Shown here: in pieces, positions 10,223 through 22,335 of the stretch
How the letters are laid out: the number at the start of each line of letters is the position of its first letter
Numbering within the stretch: the first letter of the stretch is position 1
Source: Protea cynaroides
Taxonomy: Eukaryota; Streptophyta; Magnoliopsida; Proteales; Proteaceae
Assembly (NCBI GenBank): GCA_028583415.1
Contig: CM053266.1
Span: 8,379,932-8,443,931 of the forward strand
Direction of reading: 5' to 3'
Length of the DNA: 64,000 bases
Made by a program: the position numbers and the translations under genes
The notes under the pieces: generated by a model
The model's database searches: none
Seen by the model: the letters and a program-made list of their open reading frames with translations, nothing else
What the model was told of the DNA's origin: nothing

Positions 10223-12556
10223 TGTAAGACCCACACTCTACTAACTTAGTCTAACCGTGTCGTACCAGGTCTTTCCATCATTGCTGGACCAAGTGGACCG
10301 ACCGTGTGAAGATAGATCACAAAACCTGATATGAATCGAGTTAAAAATGCCAAAAGTATGCGTATGGTCGAATACCAGGGTAGGTATGTTCAACCATAAG
10401 GTAAGAAACAAAGGTCACTGATCTAGGACCATACGGTCGATGTTTTTGACCCTATGGTCGACGGATTCTGCCATCGTAGGCCATCGACTGTGAGACCCCA
10501 GATCAGACTCCGAGATGGAAACTTTCCTAATTTGAAGAGGATTTCTTTCCTAATGTTGGAGAACTCTACTTTGAGAATTTTTCTCTATATGAAGGACATT
10601 CCTCAGCCTTTTTACTCTTTTAGAACATTGATAAACCCTAGAGAAAGAGAAGGAAAAGAAGGAAAAGAAGGGAAGACTAAGGAGTAGACTGAGAGAAGAG
10701 TTCCATAGACTCTCTGCAACAAGTGAGGTATGAACCTTGTCTCTGTAGCCTTAGAACACTAGAAGTAAAGGTTTCTAATGTAAATTGAGATACCAAATCC
10801 AACGTAAGAATGCAACCATGGGAATTGCTAAGCAAGCCTCTAATGGGAAACCTTGGAGAATAGGTTAAAGTAATTAGTTGGTAAAACTAAGAAACTTAGC
10901 CTTAGAATAATCATTAGGATAAACCCAATTGAAGAGCCGAAGAGTTGACCCAAGAAGGACTCAGATTGAATGTAGTTTGTAACTAGAAATCTCAAGGTCG
11001 CAGTTACGGTCGACCATAGCATGACTAGCATGATCAAACTATTGACCATAAGCATTTGGGAAGATTTCAGAAACCATATGGTTGCAGGTACGGTCGCATA
11101 TGGTGAGACTGTAGGGTATTGACCGTAGGTAGTAAGGTCGACATAGTATGAGACCATAGGACCAATCAGACACCTATCAGTGTTTTGTTTCAATTTTTGA
11201 CTATCGTAACATGTTACATATGAACCCTAACTTAAATTCATATAACTTTTAGGTTATTAAATTGATTCAAAGAGAATTACAAGGCTTGGAAGGAGATCGA
11301 GTTTTGCTAACAGGTGAGGGAACAAGACCTAAACTAATTGGATAATAACAAACTGCTTACTTTATTGTGTCAAATTTCATGAATGATGCTATGTTTGTAT
11401 GCTTGTAATGTGCATCTCCCATGTCATCCAATATTACTGTTATTACTTCTCATGTATATTTACTTCTGTCTATTTACTACCATGTTGATTGATGATGATA
11501 GGAATATGCATGTGATTGTGTATTTGTGGTTAGTGTGTTGGATGTAGTGGGGCATCAGGGGGAGGACGTGGCATTATGGTCTTTGACGTGGTCACCAGAC
11601 TCTAGCTCTATCAAGTCTTGCCCACTGACATCGTCGTATCGTCATTACCTTAGCTGAACTATTAAGTCTTAGGGCATCAGGAGAGGTGGTCTTGGACCGT
11701 GTAGTCTTTGACTCTGTCGGGGGGCCTTAGCTCTATCTCTATGGACATATTGAGGGATGCTGGGGTGAGGCGTTGGATACACTGGATGACATTTAAGATT
11801 GGTTAGTTGCGAGCCTAGTTTGCAAGCCCTCGCCAATAGGGGCTTACGTGTTGGTATGGGTAGGGTATCAGGGGAAGTGTTGGTGGTGTGTGATCTGGGG
11901 ATACTTTAGCTCTATCTCTATTCCATGGTGGGTGCATGTGGGACGAAAATGGTGTTTGATCCATTGGGCAGATTCACACACTTGTGTATAGAGGTGTGGG
12001 GGCCACCAAACCTTTCTATAGCATATTGCAAACTTAAAAACTAGACCAAAGATATTGAATTGAATGCATGCATATATTTGTTGTATTGTTTTGTTTTACT
12101 CACTAAGTCATGATGTGTGCTCACCCATTCGACGTCAAATATTTTAGTTGATGATGCAGGTCCAACTGTTGAAGAATATGTGAATGCGTCGATGTACGGA
12201 CACGTTGTGGCCATGGATGTAAGCTGTTGAAGATGCACATGATCCTTCATGCGAGTGCAACCAGTGCATTTTTTATTAGTTTAGCTATATTTGGTTATTA
12301 GAACATGTAACGGATTATTTACCTTTATGTCGAATTTTTGGGAAATAATTGGATTAAATAATTATTATATCATTGTTAGACACTTAGTTCATTATCTATA
12401 AGACTTTCACTTATTTGTTATTTATCTCTGATTATTTCTGTGGAAGGTGTGTGTAGTTGATATGGTGAGTACTACCTAACGGAGATCCTGGTTGAACCGT
12501 TGGTTTATTTACGGTTCATCACACTATTCTGGTTAGTCCAGAATTGGGGTGTGACA
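10223..12556 (+). repeat. 3' LTR of fragment B
   Basis: Starts TGTAAGACCC after the purine tract TAAGGGGGGAG and ends GGGGTGTGACA. It is collinear with the LTR of A, but its motif arrays (10360-10500 and 10990-11160) mostly read GACCATA/TATGGTCG instead of GACCCTA, which marks a different subfamily. The TATA site reads TATATGAA (about 10586). Confidence 0.85.
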
Positions 12557-13284
12557 ATCTGCTTCTCAGAGAGTCCATCCCAAGCCCTACTCTCCATGTT
12601 GTGGTGTGGCAGGAGTATACCTCCAACTCACGTGACATAGGACATGCCGACTTGCATGTCCTTCCTCCCACTGTATGGTAACTTTCCGGAAGTGACACCT
12701 TTCTCTACATGCATCATCTTCCTAGCACATCATATGGACAGACATGTGTCAGCCTCTGATTGATGGGTGAGATATGGTATCAACAAGTCAATTTCTTAGG
12801 TACATCCAGTCAACCATGAGAATTTGGCCGTTGGAAACTTGCCATTTTATAGACATTAGACAACTCTGTGTTCACTGGATGAATCAAATTAACCAGTTGA
12901 AGTTCGGTTGGAGGCCTTCTAGATGATCTAGTTAGTTTACCGGCTGAATCCATTGACTTTCACTTTTTCTTAGGGGGCTACTGAAATCTATATAGATTAT
13001 GCCTGACCGGTCGATGCAGGTCGACCACTAAAGTAAGTTTGATGGGTTCAGTTGACCGGACCCATTTTGAACATCTCCTAGAGTTCTTTTTGAGAATGTT
13101 CTTCAAACCCATCTCCTTGGGATTTTTACCAATTTTGATCCCAACTTATTCTAAATGTCTTGGGATATAGATTGACACCTCTTATGATCAATCTAATGCA
13201 TTTGATGCATGATATGTAATGTTACATTATGTTTTGTGCAAATGTACTAGCCTAGGTCTATTGTACAACCAATAACCTAAGACT
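12557..13284. other. No gene seen
   Basis: AT-rich sequence with no convincing frame or known motif. It contains several GGTCGACC/ACCGG words near 13005-13060 that faintly resemble the LTR arrays. Confidence 0.5.
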
Positions 13285-13290
13285 AGATCC

Positions 13291-13385
13291 CAAGGGGATA
13301 ACTCAATTGGTAGAAACCAATACCTCAAAGAGGTCTTGAGTTCAATTCTCCTTGGGGCTTATCTATATAAAAATAAATAAAATAA
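13291..13385 (+). mobile_element. tRNA-like SINE candidate
   Basis: An A-box-like stretch (ATAACTCAATTGGTAGA) and a B-box-like stretch (GAGTTCAATTCTC) are spaced as in tRNA-derived promoters. The ends CCAAGGGG and CTCCTTGG could pair like an acceptor stem. It is followed by an AT-rich tail (AAAATAAATAAAATAAAT). The tRNA-like part is about 64 nt, too short for a true tRNA and with no clear anticodon arm, so a SINE head or tRNA relic is more likely than a working tRNA gene. Confidence 0.45.
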
Positions 13386-13619
13386 ATGCAAGACTAGATT
13401 ACAAAGTCTTTACCTTCAATATTCATTCTTATTCTTCAGGCTTGGACATCTTCTTGATTTTCAAGCTTGGACATGATCTTGGTCATCAAGCTTAGACATC
13501 TTCTTGGTGTTCAAGCTTTAGATGATGAGTTGGCCATTTGTGTCTTGATACTAAATCATTGTACTCATGGATGACATTAGTATATCTTCATAAGTTTGTT
13601 ATCAATCGAACCAACATAG

Positions 13620-15370
13620 GGATGTGAGTTTCCCAACAAAATGTCTCAAAGCCCATTTTCGATATATTGGGCATGAGATTGGGTCGCTTACCAATGACTC
13701 AAACCACCTAAGATCTTGTACTTGCTTTGAACACCAAACCACGCACATAACATACATATATAAACATTTAGCATAATCAGAGTAAAAAAGATAAATAATA
13801 GTAGTAGAAGTATATTAACAATTGATATAATGTAAACTGATGCTCTAAGTGATATCTGAATAATTACAAGTTCATGTTCTGAAATATCATACTCAGAACA
13901 TATCTAAATATACTATCATATACATAACACATATGTAAAATAAGTGTATCCAGACATAAGTACCAAAATAAACTACACTAGTCTATATAAATAATCTGAA
14001 ATCAATCAGCAATTTCGCTGCACACGCATCCCTCACCATGGTCATCCTCAGTTTGGTCCCCCGTGTCCACAACATGATCTGGACTAACAATGGGGGAATC
14101 AATGAAGTCCACCATGGAATAGAAACATGTTTCAGAATCTGGAAAGATATAGATATTGGGGTGAGCTCCCATTCTAGCTCAACAAAGGGCAAGCATTGCA
14201 ATCATGCAAGTATGAAATGCAGTAATGAGTTCATTAATTAGGTCTGGTATTAAGATCTGATAAACACTAAGGTAGAGAACCACCACAGGACGTCAGGTCT
14301 AGTATACTCCCATGCATGAGGGAAATCTAGAATTCATACCCTCATCACCTGTTCGAGGGTTGTACCTCCTATAGAGACTACCACCTTAGTTGGCTAGTTG
14401 TACACCGGTAGAAGGCCCATGCCTTGGCTTGTCTGATGGTATGACAACTCTACTCCTAATTAATAGGCTCCTCCTGGAGTATCAGTCTCTGACCTCAACC
14501 TTAACCCCTCCCATATCCGACCCAAGCATATAGGGTTAGCTTCGATCCCACTTCCACTCTACCCCGCTCATAATCAAACCAAGACACGTAAGGGATGAGC
14601 CTATGCTAGTACCTAACCCTCTATTGGCAAGGGTTTTCAGTCATGGAATGAATATCCTAATCACATACAGTTTATATGCAATCACAAAATATAATGGGGC
14701 TGCACCTCAACAGAAATTCCTATTCCAGTCCATTGGACATTGTATTCTCACTAGGATGCTAGCAATGCAAAGCAAAGTTCACGTGGCTAGCATGTCACTA
14801 GTCCGATGGTAACCGTGCTCCACACAAACTCAACAATCATCATTTAATCATAGAACCATTAATAATAATGTAAAAAGCATGAACAAATAATAAAATTATA
14901 TGATGACAGGTTATAAACCAAAATCATCAAGTCACACATTCATGCAACATTATAATGAATTAAAGTAACAGACCCAACCCCCTCACTGATAGCGAGAAGA
15001 GATAAGACTGCGAAGCCAAATATCATGAAGATTTCCTTAACTGTTTGTGTAAGATTTAGACTTAGGTTAATAATCAGTTAAGAATGGTTGTTTGGTTTAT
15101 TGTCCACTACACGGGTCCAAAGATAACCTAGGGACCCAATGATTGGATTTAGAATGGGTTTTACACTTAAACTTTATTTTTATAGTATGACCAGCTGAAG
15201 TGAATTGGTTGATGGATCTGCCGGTCACATCCGCCGCTTAGGTCAAATTTACTAGGGGCCTTCTATAAGTAACTTGTGGGTGTATCCACCGGTTGCATCT
15301 ATAAGACTAGCATCCAAAATTTTGATCCTAATTTAAAATTTTGATTTTGTAACAGGTCTTACCACGACAA
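13620..15370 (-). repeat. Diverged LTR-like block, minus orientation
   Basis: Landmarks of the minus-strand LTRs occur in the same order but diverged: an AATCAGAGTAAA block (13780), GGTGAGCTCCC...GCTCAACAAAGGGCAAGC (14160), CCCTCTATTGGCAAGGG (14620), CCCCCTCACTGATAGCG (14975) and AACAGGTCTTACC near 15355. This suggests an LTR of a related, distinct family. No gene is seen in it. Borders are approximate. Confidence 0.4.
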
Positions 15371-15718
15371 ACGGGTCAGACCAACATGAACTAGACCAAC
15401 AGAGCCCATAAGTGGTAGCCAAACTAAACCCTTGTACATAAAGAACCAAAACAGGGATCAAATGAGAGGTCCAGCTGTACAACAGTCGCATGAACTCCTA
15501 GCCACACACAAGCACAGACATGGTTAGTAATCAACCATGTGTGGGACCCACGGTTTAGATTGGATTGTCATCCAAGCTTGGTAGGATGACTGTGTACATT
15601 TTGAAATAAGGAAAGGAGGGAGGAAATCCTCCAACTTACCATGTTGGAAAGCCTTATCCATATCCAACGTGAATAGAGTAGTCCATACTCTATTTTCATT
15701 TATGTCCAACCTAGACAA

Positions 15719-15778
<60 letters not shown>

Positions 15779-16679
15779 GAAAAACTCTAACGAGTTTAGA
15801 GAATGAAGAAGAAGAAGAGAAAGGAAGGAGAAGGGAAGAAAGGTCTCAGTCACCATTGGAGTCGAGCCTTCAATAGAATCATCGACAAGAAAACACGGCT
15901 GATAACGAATCCCTAACTTTATCGATTTCCTTGAGTTAAATGGAATAAGATAAACCTTGAGGGATCTTGTTTTCCCTGGACCAAATCCTCATTCACCATC
16001 AATGGTGGGTATCCATGAATTCATTTGGGTGTTGGATCGAATTGGTGACAAACCTGAGACCATATGAATGTTAAGAAATATGTAAGACTCAATGATAATT
16101 AAATCTAAGTGCCCTAGATCCTTCATGTTTGACTAAAAGGGACCCTACATGGACCAAAGCCAAGGGAACCCTTTGAATAAATTGCTGGAACTTGGATCCA
16201 ATAGTTTCTATACCAGATCCAACATTTCAGCTATTGGTTGAGTAGAAACGGTATCCAAATAACGATATAGACAAGGATCCTTGAGCCCAAAAGCCATAAA
16301 GACACTTGTGGGAGTCTTAACAACACCCTAGAAGTAAAGCCACCGATATTCGGCCACATTACAACATGCCACCGCAGACACCAGCTGCCTAGCAGTTGTG
16401 ATGTATGGCCGTGGCCTCTTCGGTTCTTGGTCAAACTTGGCTAGTAGCTTGCTGTGACCTATTTTAGTCTACTTATGGGCTTGGAATCCTGTTTTCATAT
16501 TTATCAATATGTTTTCTCCATCATTACGAGTATTAGCCAATGAAAATGATTTACAAACTAAATGCCCACTCTTCATATCACTTGTAACACTTGGACAGCA
16601 GGTGTAGGACATTGGAATTTGACTATCAGACCACTAGGAATTATTATTAATTAGTAATATGCTATGATGAGCAAATGAT
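15371..16679. other. No gene seen; contains a GA microsatellite
   Basis: No credible coding frame. A serine/leucine-rich minus-strand frame is only the translation of the GA run. Confidence 0.5.
15722..15774. repeat. (GA)26 microsatellite
   Basis: About 53 bases of uninterrupted GA dinucleotides, followed by a purine-rich stretch to about 15842. Confidence 0.95.
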
Positions 16680-17225
16680 ATAGACAAATAGTAAACAAAG
16701 GTTTAATAATTATTGTTTATGATGCTATTAAAGGTACGGGAGAACATAGGGAAGCTATTTAAAGCCATGCTTCAATAGTATATTCTGTTTACCACTTAAG
16801 TAAGGGGATTAGACCCTTTATTTGCGTATGAACTTGATATTATGATGCTTGTGTGAGATTGATAACATGCCTTGTGTAATAACATGCCATCCAATATACT
16901 GCTTTGTGTGTTCATACATTTGCATTAATAATTGTATGCGATCAGTAGTGCCTGTAGTGGTGGAAACGAGTGGTATGGGATACTCGTAGCCTCTCTATGA
17001 AAACGACTAGTTTTGGTGATTTATGATGTTTGGTTAAGTCGGTAAAGAGGAAGGTGGGTGGTATGGAACGCTTGCACTACTTCCGATCGATGCTGTTTTG
17101 CCTTAACCATAGGTAACTTACCTAAGTCACAATGTCCTAAGTTGGGACCAGACGGGGTCAGAAGCATGGTGACGTTACGGTTCAATAATATGATAATTAG
17201 TTGGACATGGTTAGTTGAACATAAA
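16680..17225 (+). repeat. Diverged LTR-like fragment, plus orientation
   Basis: AACATGCCATCCAATATACTG near 16883, a following CATACATTTGCAT and a GATTAGACCC word resemble the mid-LTR region of A (CATGTCATCCAATATTACTG near 7186). It is cut by the LTR of G at 17226. Confidence 0.35.
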
Positions 17226-19652
17226 TGTCACACCCCAATTGTTCTCTAACTAGAATGGTGTGATGAACCGTCAGTAAACCAACGGTTCAACCAGGATCTC
17301 ACAATAGGCTATCCCACATATGAAAAACCAAAACACATTCCACATTAATCAGAGGTAATAAAATAAATAGCGAAAGTCTTATAGATAATGAACTGAGAAT
17401 CTAACTGTGATAACCATGAATAAATATCAAATTATTGTTAAATCAACTGAGACATAATTAAATAAATATCAATTACATGTCTTTAATAAAATCTAAACAA
17501 AATCTAATCGAATACGCATGAGTTGCACTCGCATGAGGAGTCATGCATATCCACTAAGTCTTCAGCTTCCATTGTCGCCACATGCCCGTACACAGGAGCG
17601 TTCATATAATCTTCAATGGTGGTACCTGAATCATCAACTAAAAATATTCGAATTCGAAAGGGTGAGCACACATCATGGCTCAGTGAGCAAACAAAACAAT
17701 GCAACAATACATATGCATGCAATCAATTCATATCTTTGGTCTGGTTTAAAGTATACAATGTGCTATAGAAAGAATAGTGGCCGCCGCACCTCTATACACG
17801 AGTGTGTGGAAACGCCCAATGAAAATGGCACTGTCGCCCCATATTCACCCACCATGGACAATATACACCCCATGAAAATGGCATGGCTGCACCGGTTGCC
17901 CATACCATTACGTAAGCCCCTGTTGGCGAGGGATTACAAATTGGGCTCGCAACTAACCAACCCTAATGTCAAACAATGTATCCAAGACCTCACCCCAACA
18001 TCCCTCAATACATCCATAGAGATAGAGCTAGGGTCTGGTGACCAGGCTGAACCACAATGCCACGTCCCCCTGATGCCCTACGACATATTAGTTCCGCTAA
18101 GATAATGGTGATACGACGATGTTAGTAGACAAGACTTAAGTAGAGATAGAGCTAGAGTCTGGTGACCAGGCTGAACCACAATGTCACGTCATCCCCCTGA
18201 TGCTCTATTCACATCAAGCACACTAACACTTGCTTAGTGGACATGACTTGAATAGACCATGGCACAATATACCCCGATGAGAACGGCATCGAAGTACCAG
18301 TTGATACCATCCCTACCCGCACCATGTACACCAGCCAAACACAAACATTCACATGCCTATTCCTACCATCATCAACATCATCATGTTATAATCAATAAAT
18401 TTATGAACAGTAATAATAGAAATATTGGATGACATATTGAATGCACATTACAAGCACACACGCATATCTCAATCATGGTATTGGACTCAAGAAATAAAAA
18501 TAGTTTGTTATTAACCAATTAGTTTAGGTCTTGTTCCCTCACCTTAGCTTGTTAATAGATCCTCTTCCAAGCTTTAGAATCACCTTTGTAATGTTATTAT
18601 ATTGCTAGAAGACCTAAAAAAGTCGATAGAATTTAATTATGAATTTATAATACCCTTTTTGTTGGCGGGGATCGGAGGTAGGGTCGGAGTCATGATCGAC
18701 CCCTGGTGCGACCCTCCTCTAATCTGGACTTCCAGAACCCTGGGGGTCGATACTCAGGGTCACATAGGGTCGGATGGTCATCGACTCTCTGTGCGACCCC
18801 CTGTGATTTTTGGTCAATTTTCCTCCTTTTAGTCCATTATTCATGTTTGGGGTCCTATGGCTTGCTCCTACAGTCCATTCAACATACATTCCATGGTCTA
18901 GAACCATGGGGAGAGATTTCTCGGGGCCTCCAGAGAAAGGTTCCATGGAATCAGAATCATCCACTTATATAATTTAACATGAAAGTCTAAAAATGAGCAC
19001 TATTTATATTTTTCATTGAGATAAATAAGTGAAGGTGATTTGATGTATAAAGAGAGGAAGAAAATGGAGCTTTTATGTATTCTCCCAAAGTTTTTCCATG
19101 AAAACCTAATCATGGGTTGATGGTTTGGGACTTTCCGAGATCATACTCTCTTCATTACCTAACCTAAGGTCTATAGAAACTCATGGAATTAGTATCCATA
19201 CCTGAGAAGAATACTCCTTCTCTGCAACTCTTCTCCTTTTTGCTTTCTTCTCTTCCTTGCTTCTCTTCTTCTTCTCTTCCTTCTCTTCTCTTTCTCTCAA
19301 TTCAATTAGGGTTGTAAAAGGGGTGAAAGAGGCTTAGGGACGTCCTATTTATAGAGTAAAACCTCCCAAAATAAGTCCCATTGAGTTTAGGAAAGGTTCC
19401 AATTGAAATTAGGAAGGTTTTCTAATTTTCGATTCGTGCTATTTTTCCCAAATACCGAGGGTCGATGGGAGGGTCGGACCTGTTTGTTAAGACATGCGAC
19501 CCTATCCTCATTTTGACTGTTTTTGGGTAAATTTTCATATTGAGTCTTGGGTTTCTTCACACACTTGGTCCACTTGGCTCGACTATGATATGTAGACGGT
19601 TGACAACACGAAATGTAAGGTTAGACCGGGTTCATGGCGTGCGGGTCTTACA
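17226..19652 (-). repeat. LTR of element G
   Basis: On the plus strand it reads TGTCACACCCC...GGGTCTTACA, the reverse complement of the LTR ends. The TATA box is at 19346-19353 (minus) and motif arrays of the GACCCTA type are at 18660-18800 and 19440-19510. The element body follows to the right. Left flank ACATAAA; no matching target duplication can be tested because the other end is lost. Confidence 0.82.
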
Positions 19653-19755
19653 ACTCCACCACCCTTAAAAGAAATTTCGTCCTCAAAATTTGAACGTACA
19701 GATCTTACCAAACCCCCATCCTTAAAATAAATTTTGTCCTCAAAATTTGAATTTA
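19653..19755 (-). repeat. Duplicated polypurine-tract border of G
   Basis: Two copies of a unit made of a GAGGACGAAATTT-like block, a purine tract (GGGTGGTGGAG / GGATGGGGG) and a TGTAAGA-like LTR start, 56-57 bp apart. Element D has the same duplication at 34987-35088. A, B, C and F have one copy only. Confidence 0.75.
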
Positions 19756-20095
19756 CTTCAGAGTCCATAGGTGAAAATTCTATTTCCGCATTGCATCTTC
19801 TTCCTCCTATGCACTCTTCTCCACGTCTTGTCTTTGCCGGGTTACTTTCATATAATAATTATCCCGGCTTTGGAAACATTGTACCTTCCCACTAGTGAAC
19901 TAGGCTGGTACCACTTCAATAGTTAACATTCTATCTAATCCAGTGATTCTGTGGTCAATACCTTTGATATGGATCTCCAATGTATTTCTTCAATAGAGAC
20001 ACACGAAATACATCATGCACACTAGACATGGATAGCGGTAATGCTAATTGATATACAACTTTTCTACGTCTCTCTAAAGTTTATAAGATCCGACA
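19756..20095 (-). pseudogene. pol C-terminal remnant of G
   Basis: The minus strand carries a decayed chromodomain region (near 19780-19900) and an upstream block equivalent to HDVFHVSLLKKY (near 20000), as in the other copies. It is heavily frameshifted. The sequence stops resembling this strand near 20095, where plus-strand sequence of D begins. Confidence 0.55.
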
Positions 20096-20099
20096 CATA

Positions 20100-22335
20100 T
20101 ATGTTCAGATTAGTACAAGTAATACTGAGTTATGCCCAATGTCAAGTGAGATGATTAAGTAAAGACCAAGAGAGTTTGACAGAATTAATGAAATTATAAG
20201 CATATACCCTAATGATTATAAGTAGACTTGGGATATGTAGTGAGTAAACAATCAAAAGATGCTTTTTTCAGATGTATGAAAAAAGAGAGATCAAAGTAGA
20301 GCAACAGTGATAAAAGAGATGTAAGCTAATGAGTACAATATAAGATTATTTAGCGATAGTCTTTGAAAAACCATAAAAGATGAAGGAGCTAGATGTGCTC
20401 TTAAGACCTTATACCAGATTTTGCTAGTTCAAGCCCTTTTAGACTAGATGTTGTATTAGGTGAGTGTTATGAACAATGTTCGAATCGTATGGATGGATGA
20501 AAGTTGGATGCAACCTAATTTGACTTAATATGATAGACTTTGACGTCATCTTGGGGATAAACTGGTTGTCTCAACACTCTACAAAGTTGTTATGTGCATA
20601 GAAGATGTTGTCATTCAACAATAAAGATGACACATAATTTGGTTTTATTGGAAGCATTAGAAGGCGAAAGCTCATCCTCTCTGCACTAAAGACGAAGAAA
20701 GTCTTGTAATGGACCTTAGAGCAGCCTTACAACGGCTGAGAATGGAGAAGTTTTATGCCAAGTTTATGAAGCGTGAGTTCTGGTTAAACGAGATTGCATT
20801 TTCGGGGTCACATAGTGTCATTAAAAGGGATAAAAGTGGACCCTAATAAAATAGAAGCAATCGTATGGTGAGAAATGCCTAAGAACATTATAGAGATTAG
20901 AAGTTTCTTGGGTTTAGCTAGTTATTACAGACGATTCATGGAGGATTACTCTAAGATCGCAATACCTCTTACCAAGCTAACCAGGAAGGGAGAGAAGTTT
21001 ATTTGGATTGACAAGTGTAAAGAATGTTTCTAGACTCTAAGAGTAAGGGTGATATCAGCTCTCATCTTGATCATTCCAGCACCAGGGGAACCTTTTACCA
21101 TACACACCGATGCTTCTGGATTGGATCTAGGATGAGGGTTGATGTAATGTAAACAAGCGATTACATATGCTTCAAGATAACTAAAGGAGCATCAGGAGAG
21201 TTACCTTACTCATGACTTGGAGTTAGCGGTGGTGATTCATATAATCGAGACTTGGAGACATTATCTATACAGAGAAGAATTTCAAATTAAATCAGATTAC
21301 AAGAATTTTATTTATCTCTTCACCTAGAAGGAGTTGAACATGAGGCAGAGAAGATGGTTAGAACTCCTGAAGGATTAAGACTACGATATTCAGTATCGCT
21401 CGAGCAAGGCTAATGTGGTAGCTGAAGCTTTGAGTAAAAAGGAGAATAATGAAGCCTGAAGGAGGACCTAGTATAAATGTTGTCTTGTGCTTCATAGCAA
21501 TAGTGTTGGATTTGGAAGAAGAGAAATATATAATAGAAACTCATGATGATCCAATTGAATGGGAACTTATGGAAGATTTATGGAGCAATAATTCCTCGCT
21601 TACGTTCGTAGCGTTAAAGATCATCTCTGATTTGATGGATGAAGTAAAAGCAATAATTTTGTTAGATCCGTATATAAAAATGATGCAAGAAGATTTAGAG
21701 AAAGGAAAACCTAACCCTGACTTACTTTGGATGTGGAGAAGGTCCTGAGATACAGAGGATGGTTATGCATATCTGAAAGTAAAAAACTCGGATCTTGGAT
21801 ACAAAATAATACTAAAAGCCCATTCTATTTCATATTGGGTACATCCTAGAAGTACAAAAATGTACCAAAACATGAAGAGATTATTTTAGTAGAAGGGAAT
21901 GGAGGTAGTTGTGGCTAGATACATGTTCCAGTGTCTGAATTGTCAGCAAGCAAATGTTGAAAGACAAAGACCAGTAGGCTTAGTACAACTACTATCAGAG
22001 CCATCTTGGAAGTGGAACTATATTACAATAGACTATGTCACTCATTTACCACTGACTCCCAGATCGGTTAAGGCAGTTTGGGTGATTGTTGATCGCCTTA
22101 TGATAACAACTCGTTTCATTGCTATACAACCTCAGTGTGCTTTGGAATGGCTAACTAAGCTATATGTGAATAATATTATCTGATTGAATGCTATGTCTGA
22201 GAGCATGGTGTCGGATAGAGGCTCACGCTTTACCTCGAAGTTTTAGGAGGGACTACGAAAAGCGATGGGAACAAAGTTGAAGTTTAGTACCGTATTTCAC
22301 CCTCAAACCGACGGATAGTCAGAGCGAACTATATA
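20100..22335 (+). pseudogene. pol: Element D pol, first part (before the insertion)
   Basis: From about 20400 the sequence parallels protease/linker of A (FDVILG near 20530). RT is largely deleted: after the protease linker it jumps to the RT thumb (FSGSHSV / RSFLGLASYYR region near 20900), then RNase H (TDASGLDLG near 21108), the RNase H-integrase linker (21449-21748) and integrase (CLNCQQ near 21930, the DF and DRGSRF positions, HPQTDG near 22306). Many stops and indels. 20100-20400 shows only weak similarity to gag. The frame is interrupted in the integrase at SERTI by element C and resumes at 34276. Confidence 0.7.
22331..22335. repeat. Target-site duplication of element C, left copy
   Basis: ATATA directly before TGTCACACC. 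The matching ATATA follows the other LTR at 34271-34275. Confidence 0.85.

Noticed and set aside
12557..12561. ATCTG after the LTR of B as a target duplication
   Set aside because: B has no preserved 5' LTR in the window, so the second copy cannot be checked.
13291..13354. A functional tRNA gene
   Set aside because: Too short and without a proper anticodon stem; better explained as a SINE head or relic.
15524..15856. Minus-strand frame with a long Ser-Leu run
   Set aside because: The run is the translation of the GA microsatellite.
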